Below are positions 22,877 to 30,516 of a DNA stretch of 35,464 nt, piece after piece; position 1 is the first letter of the stretch, and each line of letters begins with the position of its first letter. The notes beneath the pieces were generated by a model. The model did not search any database. It saw only the letters and a program-made list of their open reading frames with translations, and was not told where the DNA came from. The DNA comes from Bacteroidales bacterium UBA5206 (GTDB taxonomy: Bacteria > Bacteroidota > Bacteroidia > Bacteroidales > Tenuifilaceae), in contig DHVO01000030.1 of the NCBI GenBank assembly GCA_002412705.1, positions 2,818 through 38,281 on the forward strand. Direction: 5' to 3'. A program made the position numbers and the translations under genes.

Positions 22877-22945
22877 CCCCTAAAAACGAACAGGTGGTTA
22901 ACAAAAAAAGAGGGCAAAAGTTTTCGCATTTAAGAAAAATAGGGC

Positions 22946-22953
22946 TACATTTG
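22946..22953 (+). promoter_or_regulatory. -7 promoter element of tRNA-Pro
   Basis: TACATTTG matches TAnnTTTG exactly and ends 15 bases before the mature tRNA, giving a short 5' leader. The expected -33 TTG is not perfect here (TTTTCG occurs nearby). Confidence 0.6.
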
Positions 22954-22968
22954 CCACCGCAAAAAGTT

Positions 22969-23043
22969 CGGGGTGTAGCTCAGTCCGGTTAGAGTACGCG
23001 TCTGGGGGGCGCGGGGTCGGAAGTTCGAATCTTCTCACCCCGA
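22969..23043 (+). tRNA. tRNA-Pro (anticodon GGG)
   Basis: A full cloverleaf folds: acceptor stem CGGGGTG/CACCCCG (7 perfect pairs), D stem GCTC/GAGT, anticodon stem CGCGT/GCGCG, loop C-T-GGG-G-G with anticodon GGG at 23004-23006, a 5-base variable region, and T arm GGAAG-TTCGAAT-CTTCT. G37 next to the anticodon is as expected for proline tRNAs. The discriminator is A and no CCA is encoded. It reads CCC and CCU. The low-GC dnd cluster begins right after it, which fits the frequent use of tRNA 3' ends as integration sites, but no duplicated 3' end was found downstream. Confidence 0.96.
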
Positions 23044-23050
23044 CTAAAGC

Positions 23051-23085
23051 AAAAAGCCAGTAAAACAATGTTTTACTGGCTTTTT
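23051..23085. terminator. Intrinsic terminator after tRNA-Pro
   Basis: A 15-bp stem (23051-23065 with 23071-23085), made of AAAAAGCCAGTAAAA and its complement around the loop CAATG, is followed by further T residues. It starts 8 bases after the tRNA. Confidence 0.92.
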
Positions 23086-23231
23086 TATTTTAGCATGTTT
23101 ATAAATACAACACACCCCTACCCTGTCGAAACAAATTGGAAAGAAAAATTATATTGATAATACGTTCATTTACAATTTCTCTTGGCCAACACCAAAAATT
23201 GAATTACCATTAACACTATAGAGTAAATTAT

Positions 23232-23239
23232 TATATTTG
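23232..23239 (+). promoter_or_regulatory. -7 promoter element of the dnd cluster
   Basis: TATATTTG fits TAnnTTTG exactly, 17 bases before the dndC start codon. No TTG at the best distance, so promoter strength is uncertain. There is no dndB gene here, which in other hosts encodes the usual repressor of this operon. Confidence 0.55.
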
Positions 23240-23256
23240 AATTTTAAAACGAAATC

Positions 23257-24585
23257 ATGTCGAAAAGGATAAATCACATAATATCAGAACTTGAAGACCA
23301 ATATTTAATGGACAATGATTCATTAAGACCATGGATTATTGGGTTCAGTGGAGGAAAAGACTCTACTGCGTTACTTCAACTAGTATGGTATGCTCTAATG
23401 AGGATACCTAGAGAATTAAGAAATAGGAAAGTATATGTAGTATGTAATGACACCTTAGTAGAAAATCCGATTGTCACTGACTATGTTTTTGGAGTGTTGA
23501 AATTAATCCAGCAAGCAGCAGTTGAACAAGGACTTCCTATAGAAGTGCAAAAAACTATACCGCGACTTGAAGATACATTTTGGGTGAATATTATTGGGAG
23601 AGGATACCCTGTGCCAAACAATGCTTTTCGGTGGTGTACAGACAAAATGAAAATAAAGCCAACTTCTCGATTTATTATTGACCAAGTTGCCGAAAATGGT
23701 GAAGCCATAATTTTAATAGGAACAAGAAGTGCGGAAAGTGCAACAAGAGCAAAATCGATTAAAAAACATGAAATTAGAGGTAAGCGATTAACCAAACACC
23801 CTCATCACCACAACACATTTGTATATTCCCCTATAAAGGATTTGATGCTAGAGGAAGTTTGGTATATAATCAACACCATGACTTCACCCTGGGGTGCAGA
23901 TAACTCAAGGCTATTTCAAATTTATGCTGACGCAAGCGCTGACGATTATGAGTGCCCAACAATGGTAACAGATAAAAGCCATTCATCGTGTGGGCAAAGT
24001 CGTTTTGGCTGTTGGACTTGTACTGTAGTTAAAGAAGATAAATCTATGTCAGCCTTGGTAAACAAAGGTTATCCATGGTTAAAACCATTACTAGATTTAA
24101 GAGAAAACATGGTTCAAGAAAGGAATGTGTCTGAAAATCGTTTGCCAACCCGAAGAAATGGACAAGTGGCAGTTACCGATGAAGGGCACAATCAAGGGAA
24201 CTATACACAAAAATACAGAGCCAAATTACTTGAACAAGTACTTATTGCTCAAAGAGAAATCCAAATTGACAGACCACACCTTGAATTAATTACAAATCAA
24301 GAGTTAGTCGCAATTCAAGTTATTTGGCACCGAGATTTGTGTTTTGAATATCAGGTCTCAGACGTTTATAATCGTGTTTACAATAAAGAATTGGATATGA
24401 AGAAGAACGACGAAAAAATCCAAAAGGAAATCGCCTTACTTAAAGGTGTCTGTGAAGATCAAGCTTCTGATTTCGATCTCATTCAGGAACTTTTAATAAT
24501 GCAAAAAAACAAGGCCCTATTAAACAGAAAAAGAGGGTTGAAAGATGACATGGAGAGAGTTATTGAAAAATACCTAAAAAAATAG
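23257..24585 (+). CDS. dndC: DNA phosphorothioation protein DndC (sulfurtransferase)
   Basis: DndC is an iron-sulfur PP-ATPase, related to PAPS reductase, that activates DNA for sulfur replacement of a non-bridging backbone oxygen. The 442-residue protein has the PP-loop G-F-S-G-G-K-D-S-T-A at about residues 29-38, V-Y-V-V-C-N-D-T-L-V-E-N-P after it, R-W-C-T-D-K-M-K-I-K-P (about 124-134), and the cysteine-rich cluster ligand region C-P-T ... S-S-C-G-Q-S-R-F-G-C-W-T-C (about 233-257). All motifs expected for DndC are intact. It opens a low-GC cluster and is followed 6 bases later by dndD. The partner cysteine desulfurase DndA is not in the window; a housekeeping IscS-type enzyme could replace it, as known in other hosts. 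Confidence 0.93.
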   Translation: MSKRINHIISELEDQYLMDNDSLRPWIIGFSGGKDSTALLQLVWYALMRIPRELRNRKVYVVCNDTLVENPIVTDYVFGVLKLIQQAAVEQGLPIEVQKTIPRLEDTFWVNIIGRGYPVPNNAFRWCTDKMKIKPTSRFIIDQVAENGEAIILIGTRSAESATRAKSIKKHEIRGKRLTKHPHHHNTFVYSPIKDLMLEEVWYIINTMTSPWGADNSRLFQIYADASADDYECPTMVTDKSHSSCGQSRFGCWTCTVVKEDKSMSALVNKGYPWLKPLLDLRENMVQERNVSENRLPTRRNGQVAVTDEGHNQGNYTQKYRAKLLEQVLIAQREIQIDRPHLELITNQELVAIQVIWHRDLCFEYQVSDVYNRVYNKELDMKKNDEKIQKEIALLKGVCEDQASDFDLIQELLIMQKNKALLNRKRGLKDDMERVIEKYLKK

Positions 24586-24591
24586 GCAGAG

Positions 24592-26709
24592 ATGTATATA
24601 AAAGATATTGAACTGAATAATTTCAGGATTTACAAAGGCAACAATAAAATTTCATTATTGCCTGACAATGATAAAAATATCATTGTTATTAGTGGTAAAA
24701 ACGGATTTGGTAAAACAACATTCCTTATGTCTCTTGTTTGGTGTCTATATGGCAAACAAATGGAGAAGGTTGATGAATTATATGAGAAAGAAATAAAAGA
24801 TAAAGGCAACTACACAAAATATATATCTAATAGTTTAAACAGAAAAGCTTATGAAGAAGGAGAAACTGAATTTTCTGTTTCTGTTACATTTTCTGGAGTT
24901 AAAATACCTGATGTAACTTGCAATGAGGTTACAATAAAAAGAAGTTATAATATTGTATCAAATTCATCAGATAGAGTAGAAGTTCTGATTGATGGTTATC
25001 AGAACCAATTAATTGAGGATTTAACTAAGGAAAACCAGAAAGGAGAGGAAATTTTTATTCGAGATTTTATTCTACCCATTGAAATTGCAAAATTTTTCTT
25101 TTTTGATGCGGAGAAAATAGTCTCTTTGGCTGAAATTAATTCAAATAACCAACGCCGCCAACTAAGTAAAGCTTATTCAGAAGTCTTAGGAATTCAAAAA
25201 TATGAAGATTTAAAAGCAAATCTTGAGGAAAAACAAGATGAGTATCGTCGTCGTTCAGCGAGACCAGAAGAGAAAGAGGAACTCAATCAATTGCATGCAG
25301 ACATTGAAAACACAAAAATCGAAATAGAAAGACTCATAGAGAATAATGACGATTTAAAACATGAAAGAAACCAAAAAGAAAAAGAAGCTGAGGATATACA
25401 GCGCAGACTGATTAAAGAAGGTGATAAAATGACCTTAGAAGAGTTGAACTCTCTAAGAGAAGAACAACTGAAACTAGAAGAAAAGAAAACAGCAGTTTTG
25501 GAAAACTTAAGAAAATATTTTGATATTATACCATTTGCCTTAGCAGGGGAAACCCTTATGAATATATCGGAACAACTAACAAATGAAAGAAATTTAATTG
25601 AACAAAAATACAAGCAGGATGATGTTAATTCTAAAATAAATCAGATCAAATTAGAAATAGAAAGACAAAGAATTGAAGAACGTCTTGTTTTTGATACAAA
25701 TGTTCGAGATTTTTATGAAAGTCAAATTGTTAAACTTATAAAAAAACATTTCTTCTCTGATATACCTGATGTTCCTGATAATTTTGAAGTATTACACGAC
25801 TTTTCGTCATCTGAAACAAATGAGTTTAATCATCTTGTGAATATGATTAAACATAGTTTTAAGGAATCTTTTGCACGGTTAAATACAGAGTACTCTTATT
25901 TAAAAAATCAAATTGACTCGATTAATCGAAAGATACGTGATGCAGAGAAGAGTGCTGAAGATGATTACATCGCCGGTTTAAGAATGAAAAAAGAAATAGT
26001 AGACAAAAGAATATTATCTATTAGCAACGAAGTTGAAACTATTAATCAAAAAATAGGAGAGTTCAACAATCAAATGAAGATCTTCAAACAGAAACAAGAA
26101 ATTTTAAGAAAAAAAATAGATGAATCAAGCGAGTATTCAGATAAAGAACAGAAAACCAAGCAAATTATTAATCGACTACAAACCTTTATCGCACTTTTTA
26201 AAGAAGAGAAGAAAAAGTCGTTAGAAGAGAAAATGCTTCATGGATTAAATACTTTAATGCATAAGAAGGATTTTATTACAAAAGTAGAGGTTGACATTAG
26301 TCATACAGGAGAAGATATTGACATAACGCTATATAACACGAGAAATAAAATTATAGATAAGGGTTCTCTCTCTATGGGTGAGAGGCAAATGTATGCGTCT
26401 GCACTATTAAATGCTCTAGTTGATGAATCTGACATTGAATTTCCAGTTTTCATAGATAGTCCAATGCAAAAGTTTGACGAACAACATGCTGAGAATATTA
26501 TCAAACATTTTTACCCTAATGTTTCAAAGCAAGTCGTAATCTTCCCTCTTATAAATAAAGAATTAACAGAGAAAGAGTATCATCAACTTCACAAAAAAGT
26601 TTGTAAGACCTTCTTAATTGAGAATTTATCAAATGAGAAATCTGAATTTAGAGAGTGTCAGCCCAATGAGTTTTTAGAAACCTACAAAGAACTTTACAAT
26701 GCAGATTAA
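24592..26709 (+). CDS. dndD: DNA phosphorothioation protein DndD (SMC-like ATPase)
   Basis: DndD is an SMC/Rad50-like ATPase of the phosphorothioation complex; its ATPase is thought to open or nick-process DNA for sulfur insertion. The 705-residue protein has Walker A G-K-N-G-F-G-K-T at residues 35-42, the F-F-F-F-D-A-E-K-I motif (about 165-175) typical of DndD, long charged coiled coils (about 200-340 and 430-560), the ABC signature L-S-M-G-E-R-Q-M-Y-A (about 592-601) and Walker B F-P-V-F-I-D-S-P-M (about 617-625). Length fits the family. It lies 6 bases after dndC and overlaps the next gene by 11 bases, so the three are co-translated. Codons are strongly A/T-ending, unlike the rnf genes. 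Confidence 0.93.
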   Translation: MYIKDIELNNFRIYKGNNKISLLPDNDKNIIVISGKNGFGKTTFLMSLVWCLYGKQMEKVDELYEKEIKDKGNYTKYISNSLNRKAYEEGETEFSVSVTFSGVKIPDVTCNEVTIKRSYNIVSNSSDRVEVLIDGYQNQLIEDLTKENQKGEEIFIRDFILPIEIAKFFFFDAEKIVSLAEINSNNQRRQLSKAYSEVLGIQKYEDLKANLEEKQDEYRRRSARPEEKEELNQLHADIENTKIEIERLIENNDDLKHERNQKEKEAEDIQRRLIKEGDKMTLEELNSLREEQLKLEEKKTAVLENLRKYFDIIPFALAGETLMNISEQLTNERNLIEQKYKQDDVNSKINQIKLEIERQRIEERLVFDTNVRDFYESQIVKLIKKHFFSDIPDVPDNFEVLHDFSSSETNEFNHLVNMIKHSFKESFARLNTEYSYLKNQIDSINRKIRDAEKSAEDDYIAGLRMKKEIVDKRILSISNEVETINQKIGEFNNQMKIFKQKQEILRKKIDESSEYSDKEQKTKQIINRLQTFIALFKEEKKKSLEEKMLHGLNTLMHKKDFITKVEVDISHTGEDIDITLYNTRNKIIDKGSLSMGERQMYASALLNALVDESDIEFPVFIDSPMQKFDEQHAENIIKHFYPNVSKQVVIFPLINKELTEKEYHQLHKKVCKTFLIENLSNEKSEFRECQPNEFLETYKELYNAD

Positions 26710-28279
26710 CATAAAAACATCAGAAAAAAATCAAGACGTTGTAAGAAAACTTACATCGAAATTACCCAATGGAACAAAAGAGAATGTTATTGCGCGTATC
26801 GCATTAGGTTATTCTCTCCAAACGGGTAAGCGATTTACTTCAAATGACGGCAATGTTTATGACTCAAAAGGGAAAGAGTATAAAGATCACATCCTATTTG
26901 ATGAAAAATACAGAGATTTTTATATCGCTATGATATGCCAACACTATGGAATATATAAATCTAATGAAAACATACCAAAATATATAAAATTACATATTGA
27001 TCACGGGCTAGAGTTAATGGACGGTATTTTCCAAGATAACTATAATTATACCTTTTTTGACTTTCTAGCAGAACACATTGAAAAGGGTGCCTTGTCGTTA
27101 ACCGATCTTGATGTCTCTTTAGACCCAGTAAAAAACAATCAGCAACATATTGATAAATCATATTATTCAAACCCAATCAAAATTGAAATTGGAGAGAAAA
27201 TTGAAGATGGGGAATCTATTCATTTAAGTTTGAACAATACTAGCATTTATAATAACTGCCACATTGCTGTTGCAGGTAATTCAGGTACTGGAAAAACTCA
27301 ATTTGCATTAGAATTCTTAACTCAAATTTACGAGAAATCCAATGGGCATGTAAATTACATTTATCTTGACTTCAAAGGTTTAAAGCATGATGATGTAAAA
27401 GAACTTGAACATTTTTTCACTAGCACTAAAACTGATTTCATTGATGTTCCTCAGTCCAAATTCCCTGTGAATCCACTTACATTCATTGATAATGTAAACG
27501 AAGTAAACAAAAACATGGGTATAGACAAATTTGTAGACATTGTTTGCAAATACTCCAATCTAGGAATAAAACAAAAGGGCAAATTAAGAGAAGCAACGAT
27601 AGAAGCCTTTATAGAACAAAAAGGAGGTAATTACCCAACAATAAGCCAAATCAATGATCATTTACAAAGTCTTGTAGGTGAAAAGAAAGATACGTTAACA
27701 GAAATTATGGACGAGCTAAGTCGCTACAAAATATTCATTGACGATCCAAAAAACCAATCGAATTTCTTTGCAAAAAATCTCTATTTATCCTTATCAGGCG
27801 ACTTGTCAAACTCTGTTAGATTTACGGCTTTATTTTTAATAATCAATTACATATACAATACATTTATGAACATGGACAACAGTCCTGTTGAAAACAACAC
27901 GAAAGCAATGCGATATGTAATTCTAATAGATGAAGCACACGTAATTTTTAAAGAGAAAAAATATCAAAGTATTCTTGAAAAAATGTTACGCGAAATTCGG
28001 TCTAAAGGTGTTTCAGTAGTATTGCTTTCGCAAGGAATTGAAGAATACAATCAACCCGATTTTGATTTTTCAACTATGTGCGAGATAGCGTTTCTGCTTG
28101 ATATTAAAGACAAGAATATTAAGGTAATGGAAAAATTCTTAGGCTTGTCAGGCAACAACAGTAAGAGCATTGCTCGTAGCATGGAGAAAATTGAAAAAGG
28201 TCAAGCAATTTCAAATATTAAAGAATTTGATGTTGCAAAATTATTTAAGGTTAAACAATATTGGGAAAGAAAAAAATAA
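26699..28279 (+). CDS. dndE: DndE fused to a HerA/FtsK-like ATPase
   Basis: A 526-residue protein. The first about 120 residues resemble DndE, normally a stand-alone protein of about 120-150 residues that forms a tetramer binding nicked double-stranded DNA: note the R-K-L-T-S-K-L-P start, I-A-R-I-A-L-G-Y-S-L and the I-K-L-H-I-D-H-G-L-E helix. After a linker a P-loop ATPase follows: Walker A A-G-N-S-G-T-G-K-T-Q-F (about 192-202), D-F-K-G-L-K, Walker B V-I-L-I-D-E-A-H (about 407-414) and a sensor-like L-L-S-Q-G (about 444). The D-E-A-H and R-S-K-G-V-S-V segments match the HerA/FtsK/DUF87 clan, as in DndH-type proteins. The fusion is one uninterrupted frame. It overlaps dndD by 11 bases. The DndE call is by pattern and position; the ATPase call is firm. 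Confidence 0.82.
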   Translation: MQINIKTSEKNQDVVRKLTSKLPNGTKENVIARIALGYSLQTGKRFTSNDGNVYDSKGKEYKDHILFDEKYRDFYIAMICQHYGIYKSNENIPKYIKLHIDHGLELMDGIFQDNYNYTFFDFLAEHIEKGALSLTDLDVSLDPVKNNQQHIDKSYYSNPIKIEIGEKIEDGESIHLSLNNTSIYNNCHIAVAGNSGTGKTQFALEFLTQIYEKSNGHVNYIYLDFKGLKHDDVKELEHFFTSTKTDFIDVPQSKFPVNPLTFIDNVNEVNKNMGIDKFVDIVCKYSNLGIKQKGKLREATIEAFIEQKGGNYPTISQINDHLQSLVGEKKDTLTEIMDELSRYKIFIDDPKNQSNFFAKNLYLSLSGDLSNSVRFTALFLIINYIYNTFMNMDNSPVENNTKAMRYVILIDEAHVIFKEKKYQSILEKMLREIRSKGVSVVLLSQGIEEYNQPDFDFSTMCEIAFLLDIKDKNIKVMEKFLGLSGNNSKSIARSMEKIEKGQAISNIKEFDVAKLFKVKQYWERKK

Positions 28280-28735
28280 TGTAACATATGAATACGAAAT
28301 TACTTGAAATTAATTCTTTTTACGGAATGCTAGGAACGATTTAAAAAACCATGGTGTAATTCATTTTCCCCGCTCTCCCCAACCACCAAAACCCAGCATT
28401 ACAAAGGCCAATGGTCGGCCCCGCTAAAGAAATCGGGACAAGTTATGCCGCCGTCGGATTATTCTTGCAGGCTCCAGCCTGCGGTTTTTCAGAACATACA
28501 ACAGGCTCAAAAGCCCAGTTATATGCGATATTATAAAACGACTACAGTCTAATGAGCAAACTGATTGAGATAGTAGAAAACAGAGAATGGTGGAAAGATA
28601 AATAGAAACCCATTTTGTATAAGTAAATGCAGGCGACATGCTAAATATCAAGGGTTTGTAGCCCATAATTAACATCTCCCTATATATCAAGCATTTGGCA
28701 TTCACACAGAAACAACATACAAAAACATATCAACC
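28280..28735. other. Gene-free region after dndE with repeat-like block
   Basis: 456 bases without a convincing gene. No clear terminator follows dndE. The middle (28384-28500) is GC-richer and looks like a repeat remnant (listed separately). A frame on the minus strand (28424-28705) mostly reads through that block and has no domain, so it is not called. No promoter with both elements was found for the lipoprotein gene that follows. Confidence 0.55.
28384..28500. repeat. REP-like or repeat-remnant block
   Basis: A GC-richer block between low-GC genes. It contains a near-perfect palindrome GCAGGCTCCAGCCTGC (28468-28483, stem GCAGGCT/AGCCTGC) and a CCCG/CGGG stem around CTAAAGAAAT (28421-28438). 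Such palindromic, non-coding blocks are typical of dispersed extragenic repeats; whether further copies exist in this genome cannot be seen. Confidence 0.4.
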
Positions 28736-29560
28736 ATGAGAAGCATTAGTATTTTTTTATTAGCATTTTTCACAAGTACAATACTGCTAAGCTGTGATAA
28801 GGAAAAAAATGATTCTGAAGAATGTACGGGAACAACAGTTTCGACGATAACTTCTGGATATGATAACCAAGTAAAATCAACCGTTGAGCATTACAATGAA
28901 TGTGGATTTTTAACAAGAGTGGAAACCAGTTTCTTTGATTCAAAAAATGATTATTATGAGACCTATAAATACGACTCAAATAATAGAATTGTTGAATATT
29001 TTAGTAGCAATGAAGGATACTCCAAGTATTACTACCATGCAGGAAATAAAGTAAAAACAGAGTTTTATGACTTGAACATGATTTTAACTGGATATAACAC
29101 TTTCGAGTATTCAGGCAATACTATAATTGACAAGAAAAAATATTCGGCAGATGGCAGAATTGACACATCAATCAATTATTACTATAGCCACGGATTACTT
29201 GACAGTACTATTACAAAATTATCCAACGAATTGAAGACGATATACGACAAAATGTATTACAAGTATGATAGTAAAGGAAACAATATCGAACGCCTACTAT
29301 ATTCAAATTATGAATCTGATGATATAGAACTGTTTCAAAGCTATCATTATGCATATGATGACAATTCAAACTTGATTAGATATGAGTTTCGTAACAAAAA
29401 TGGTGATTTGGGATTTGGAACATATTTTCGATATGAATACAATGGTGTAGGCAACTTGATAAAAACAAAAATTTATGACTCAAGCGACAATCAAATAGAC
29501 TCGATATTAATTGACTATCAATTTTGTAAAGAAATAAAACTAATAAAACCTGAACGATAA
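28736..29560 (+). CDS. Putative lipoprotein with YD-like beta-strand repeats
   Basis: A 274-residue protein with a lipoprotein signal: M-R-S-I-S then a hydrophobic stretch ending L-L-S-C with the cysteine at about residue 20. The remainder is made of short irregular repeats of the type Y-K-Y-D-S-N-N-R-I-V-E-Y, Y-K-Y-D-S-K-G-N-N-I-E-R, Y-A-Y-D-D-N-S-N-L-I-R-Y and Y-E-Y-N-G-V-G-N-L-I-K-T, which resemble the YD repeats of Rhs/wall-associated proteins, about 20-25 residues apart. No toxin or catalytic domain is present. Small periplasmic YD-type lipoproteins are common in Bacteroidota and their role is unknown. It is low in GC like the dnd genes but separated from them by 456 bases. Confidence 0.72.
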   Translation: MRSISIFLLAFFTSTILLSCDKEKNDSEECTGTTVSTITSGYDNQVKSTVEHYNECGFLTRVETSFFDSKNDYYETYKYDSNNRIVEYFSSNEGYSKYYYHAGNKVKTEFYDLNMILTGYNTFEYSGNTIIDKKKYSADGRIDTSINYYYSHGLLDSTITKLSNELKTIYDKMYYKYDSKGNNIERLLYSNYESDDIELFQSYHYAYDDNSNLIRYEFRNKNGDLGFGTYFRYEYNGVGNLIKTKIYDSSDNQIDSILIDYQFCKEIKLIKPER

Positions 29561-29825
29561 AATGTACGAAACGCCAATCGGGTTGCTAGTCGGTGAGCCG
29601 TAAAGTCCAACGGAACACCACTCTCGCCACTCAACGTATAGGTCTCGTTCTGGGCGATTCCCAAATCACTAGAAATAAAACCTTTTCTGGTTTTAGGTGA
29701 TTGTAGAGTTCCGACAAGGAGATGTGTAAAACAAAATACAAACACTCTTCATTTGATTCAAAAGTGTCCAGTTTTTTTCATAATAAACTGGACAAATAAT
29801 TCATCTTTACAACACAGCAAAAAAT
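29561..29825. other. Intergenic stretch with GC-rich block and hairpin
   Basis: No gene is seen. Positions 29581-29640 contain 32 G/C of 60, against a low-GC setting, and look like inserted or repeat-derived DNA. A perfect 9-bp inverted repeat (GTCCAGTTT, 29766-29774; AAACTGGAC, 29785-29793) with a 10-base spacer lies at the right end; it may be a terminator of a lost gene or the end of a decayed insertion element. Confidence 0.45.
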
Positions 29826-30095
29826 ATGAAAATAGATGAATACATAATACTTACTTTAGATAGACCGCCATAGAACTATGCATTCACCTATGCAGATTAC
29901 ACCTTTGAGGTGAGTCAAAAAGAAGCGGAGATAAAAGCCCTGAACCGCATTGTGACTTTTGGCAAGATTGCCAAGCTATCCACAGGCAAGGACTTAAATC
30001 ATCCTAATGAAGCATTTATTTTTAGGGACTTAATAAAAGTATGGAGTAAATTGCAACCAATTTCTTGGATAATAGAAATTGCCCCAAAGGAATGA
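29826..30095 (+). pseudogene. Broken or partial gene of unknown function
   Basis: A frame of 90 codons reads from ATG at 29826 to TGA at 30095 but contains one in-frame TAG (29871-29873, codon 16). The two parts join sensibly: M-K-I-D-E-Y-I-I-L-T-L-D-R-P-P, stop, N-Y-A-F-T-Y-A-D-Y-T-F-E-V-S-Q-K-E-A-E. A shorter 61-residue frame starting with GTG at 29910 is possible but is probably only the tail. The family was not recognised. It could be the remnant of a longer gene cut by rearrangement, since both flanks look repeat-like. It is alternatively two non-genes; the same-frame continuity favours a decayed gene. Confidence 0.4.
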
Positions 30096-30149
30096 TTACC
30101 ACATTACTTTCCTTATAAACATTAAGCAGCACAATAACAACTAAAAAAC

Positions 30150-30485
30150 ATGATTATGAAAATCTTAAGAAATGTTATTGTTTTATTTGTCTTGCTGATT
30201 GGATATTCAGCCTATGGACAGAGTGATTGCGATTGCAAGCAAATGATTGCAAAGATTGATTCAATTGCCAAAGCGAGAAACATCGAGAATGGGATAGTTA
30301 AATTCCACCGAGTAACTTCAAATGGTGATAGCTCAACAACAAATGACTTTGATTTATCAAAAAAACAAAAATTCTCATTCGACGGACAATTCCTGGTTGT
30401 AGGAAATAGCTATTTCAATATGGACAAGCTGCTTTTCTTCTTTATTAGAAAGGACTATATCGATTTCTACTTTCAAGGATATTGA
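30150..30485 (+). CDS. Small exported protein, function unknown
   Basis: A 111-residue protein with a clear signal peptide (K-I-L-R-N then a hydrophobic stretch; cleavage after A-Y-G-Q at about residue 24). The mature part is about 87 residues and starts with the cysteine pair D-C-D-C-K-Q-M. It has no known domain that I recognise; the end F-F-F-I-R-K-D-Y-I-D-F-Y-F-Q-G-Y is aromatic-rich and suggests beta structure. The start could be ATG at 30150 or 30156. It lies 32 bases before the next exported-protein gene, so the two may be co-transcribed. Small paired exported proteins like these are sometimes immunity or stress proteins, but nothing here shows that. Confidence 0.6.
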   Translation: MIMKILRNVIVLFVLLIGYSAYGQSDCDCKQMIAKIDSIAKARNIENGIVKFHRVTSNGDSSTTNDFDLSKKQKFSFDGQFLVVGNSYFNMDKLLFFFIRKDYIDFYFQGY

Positions 30486-30516
30486 TAATAGTTGGGCTCT
30501 ACCAGACATAAAAAAC

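Noticed and set aside
28424..28705. Open frame of 93 codons on the minus strand
   Set aside because: Its C-terminal part only reads through a repeat-like palindromic block and no family is recognised.
29518..29745. Open frame of 75 codons on the minus strand overlapping the end of the YD-like lipoprotein
   Set aside because: Overlaps a real gene and a repeat-like block, with no recognisable domain.
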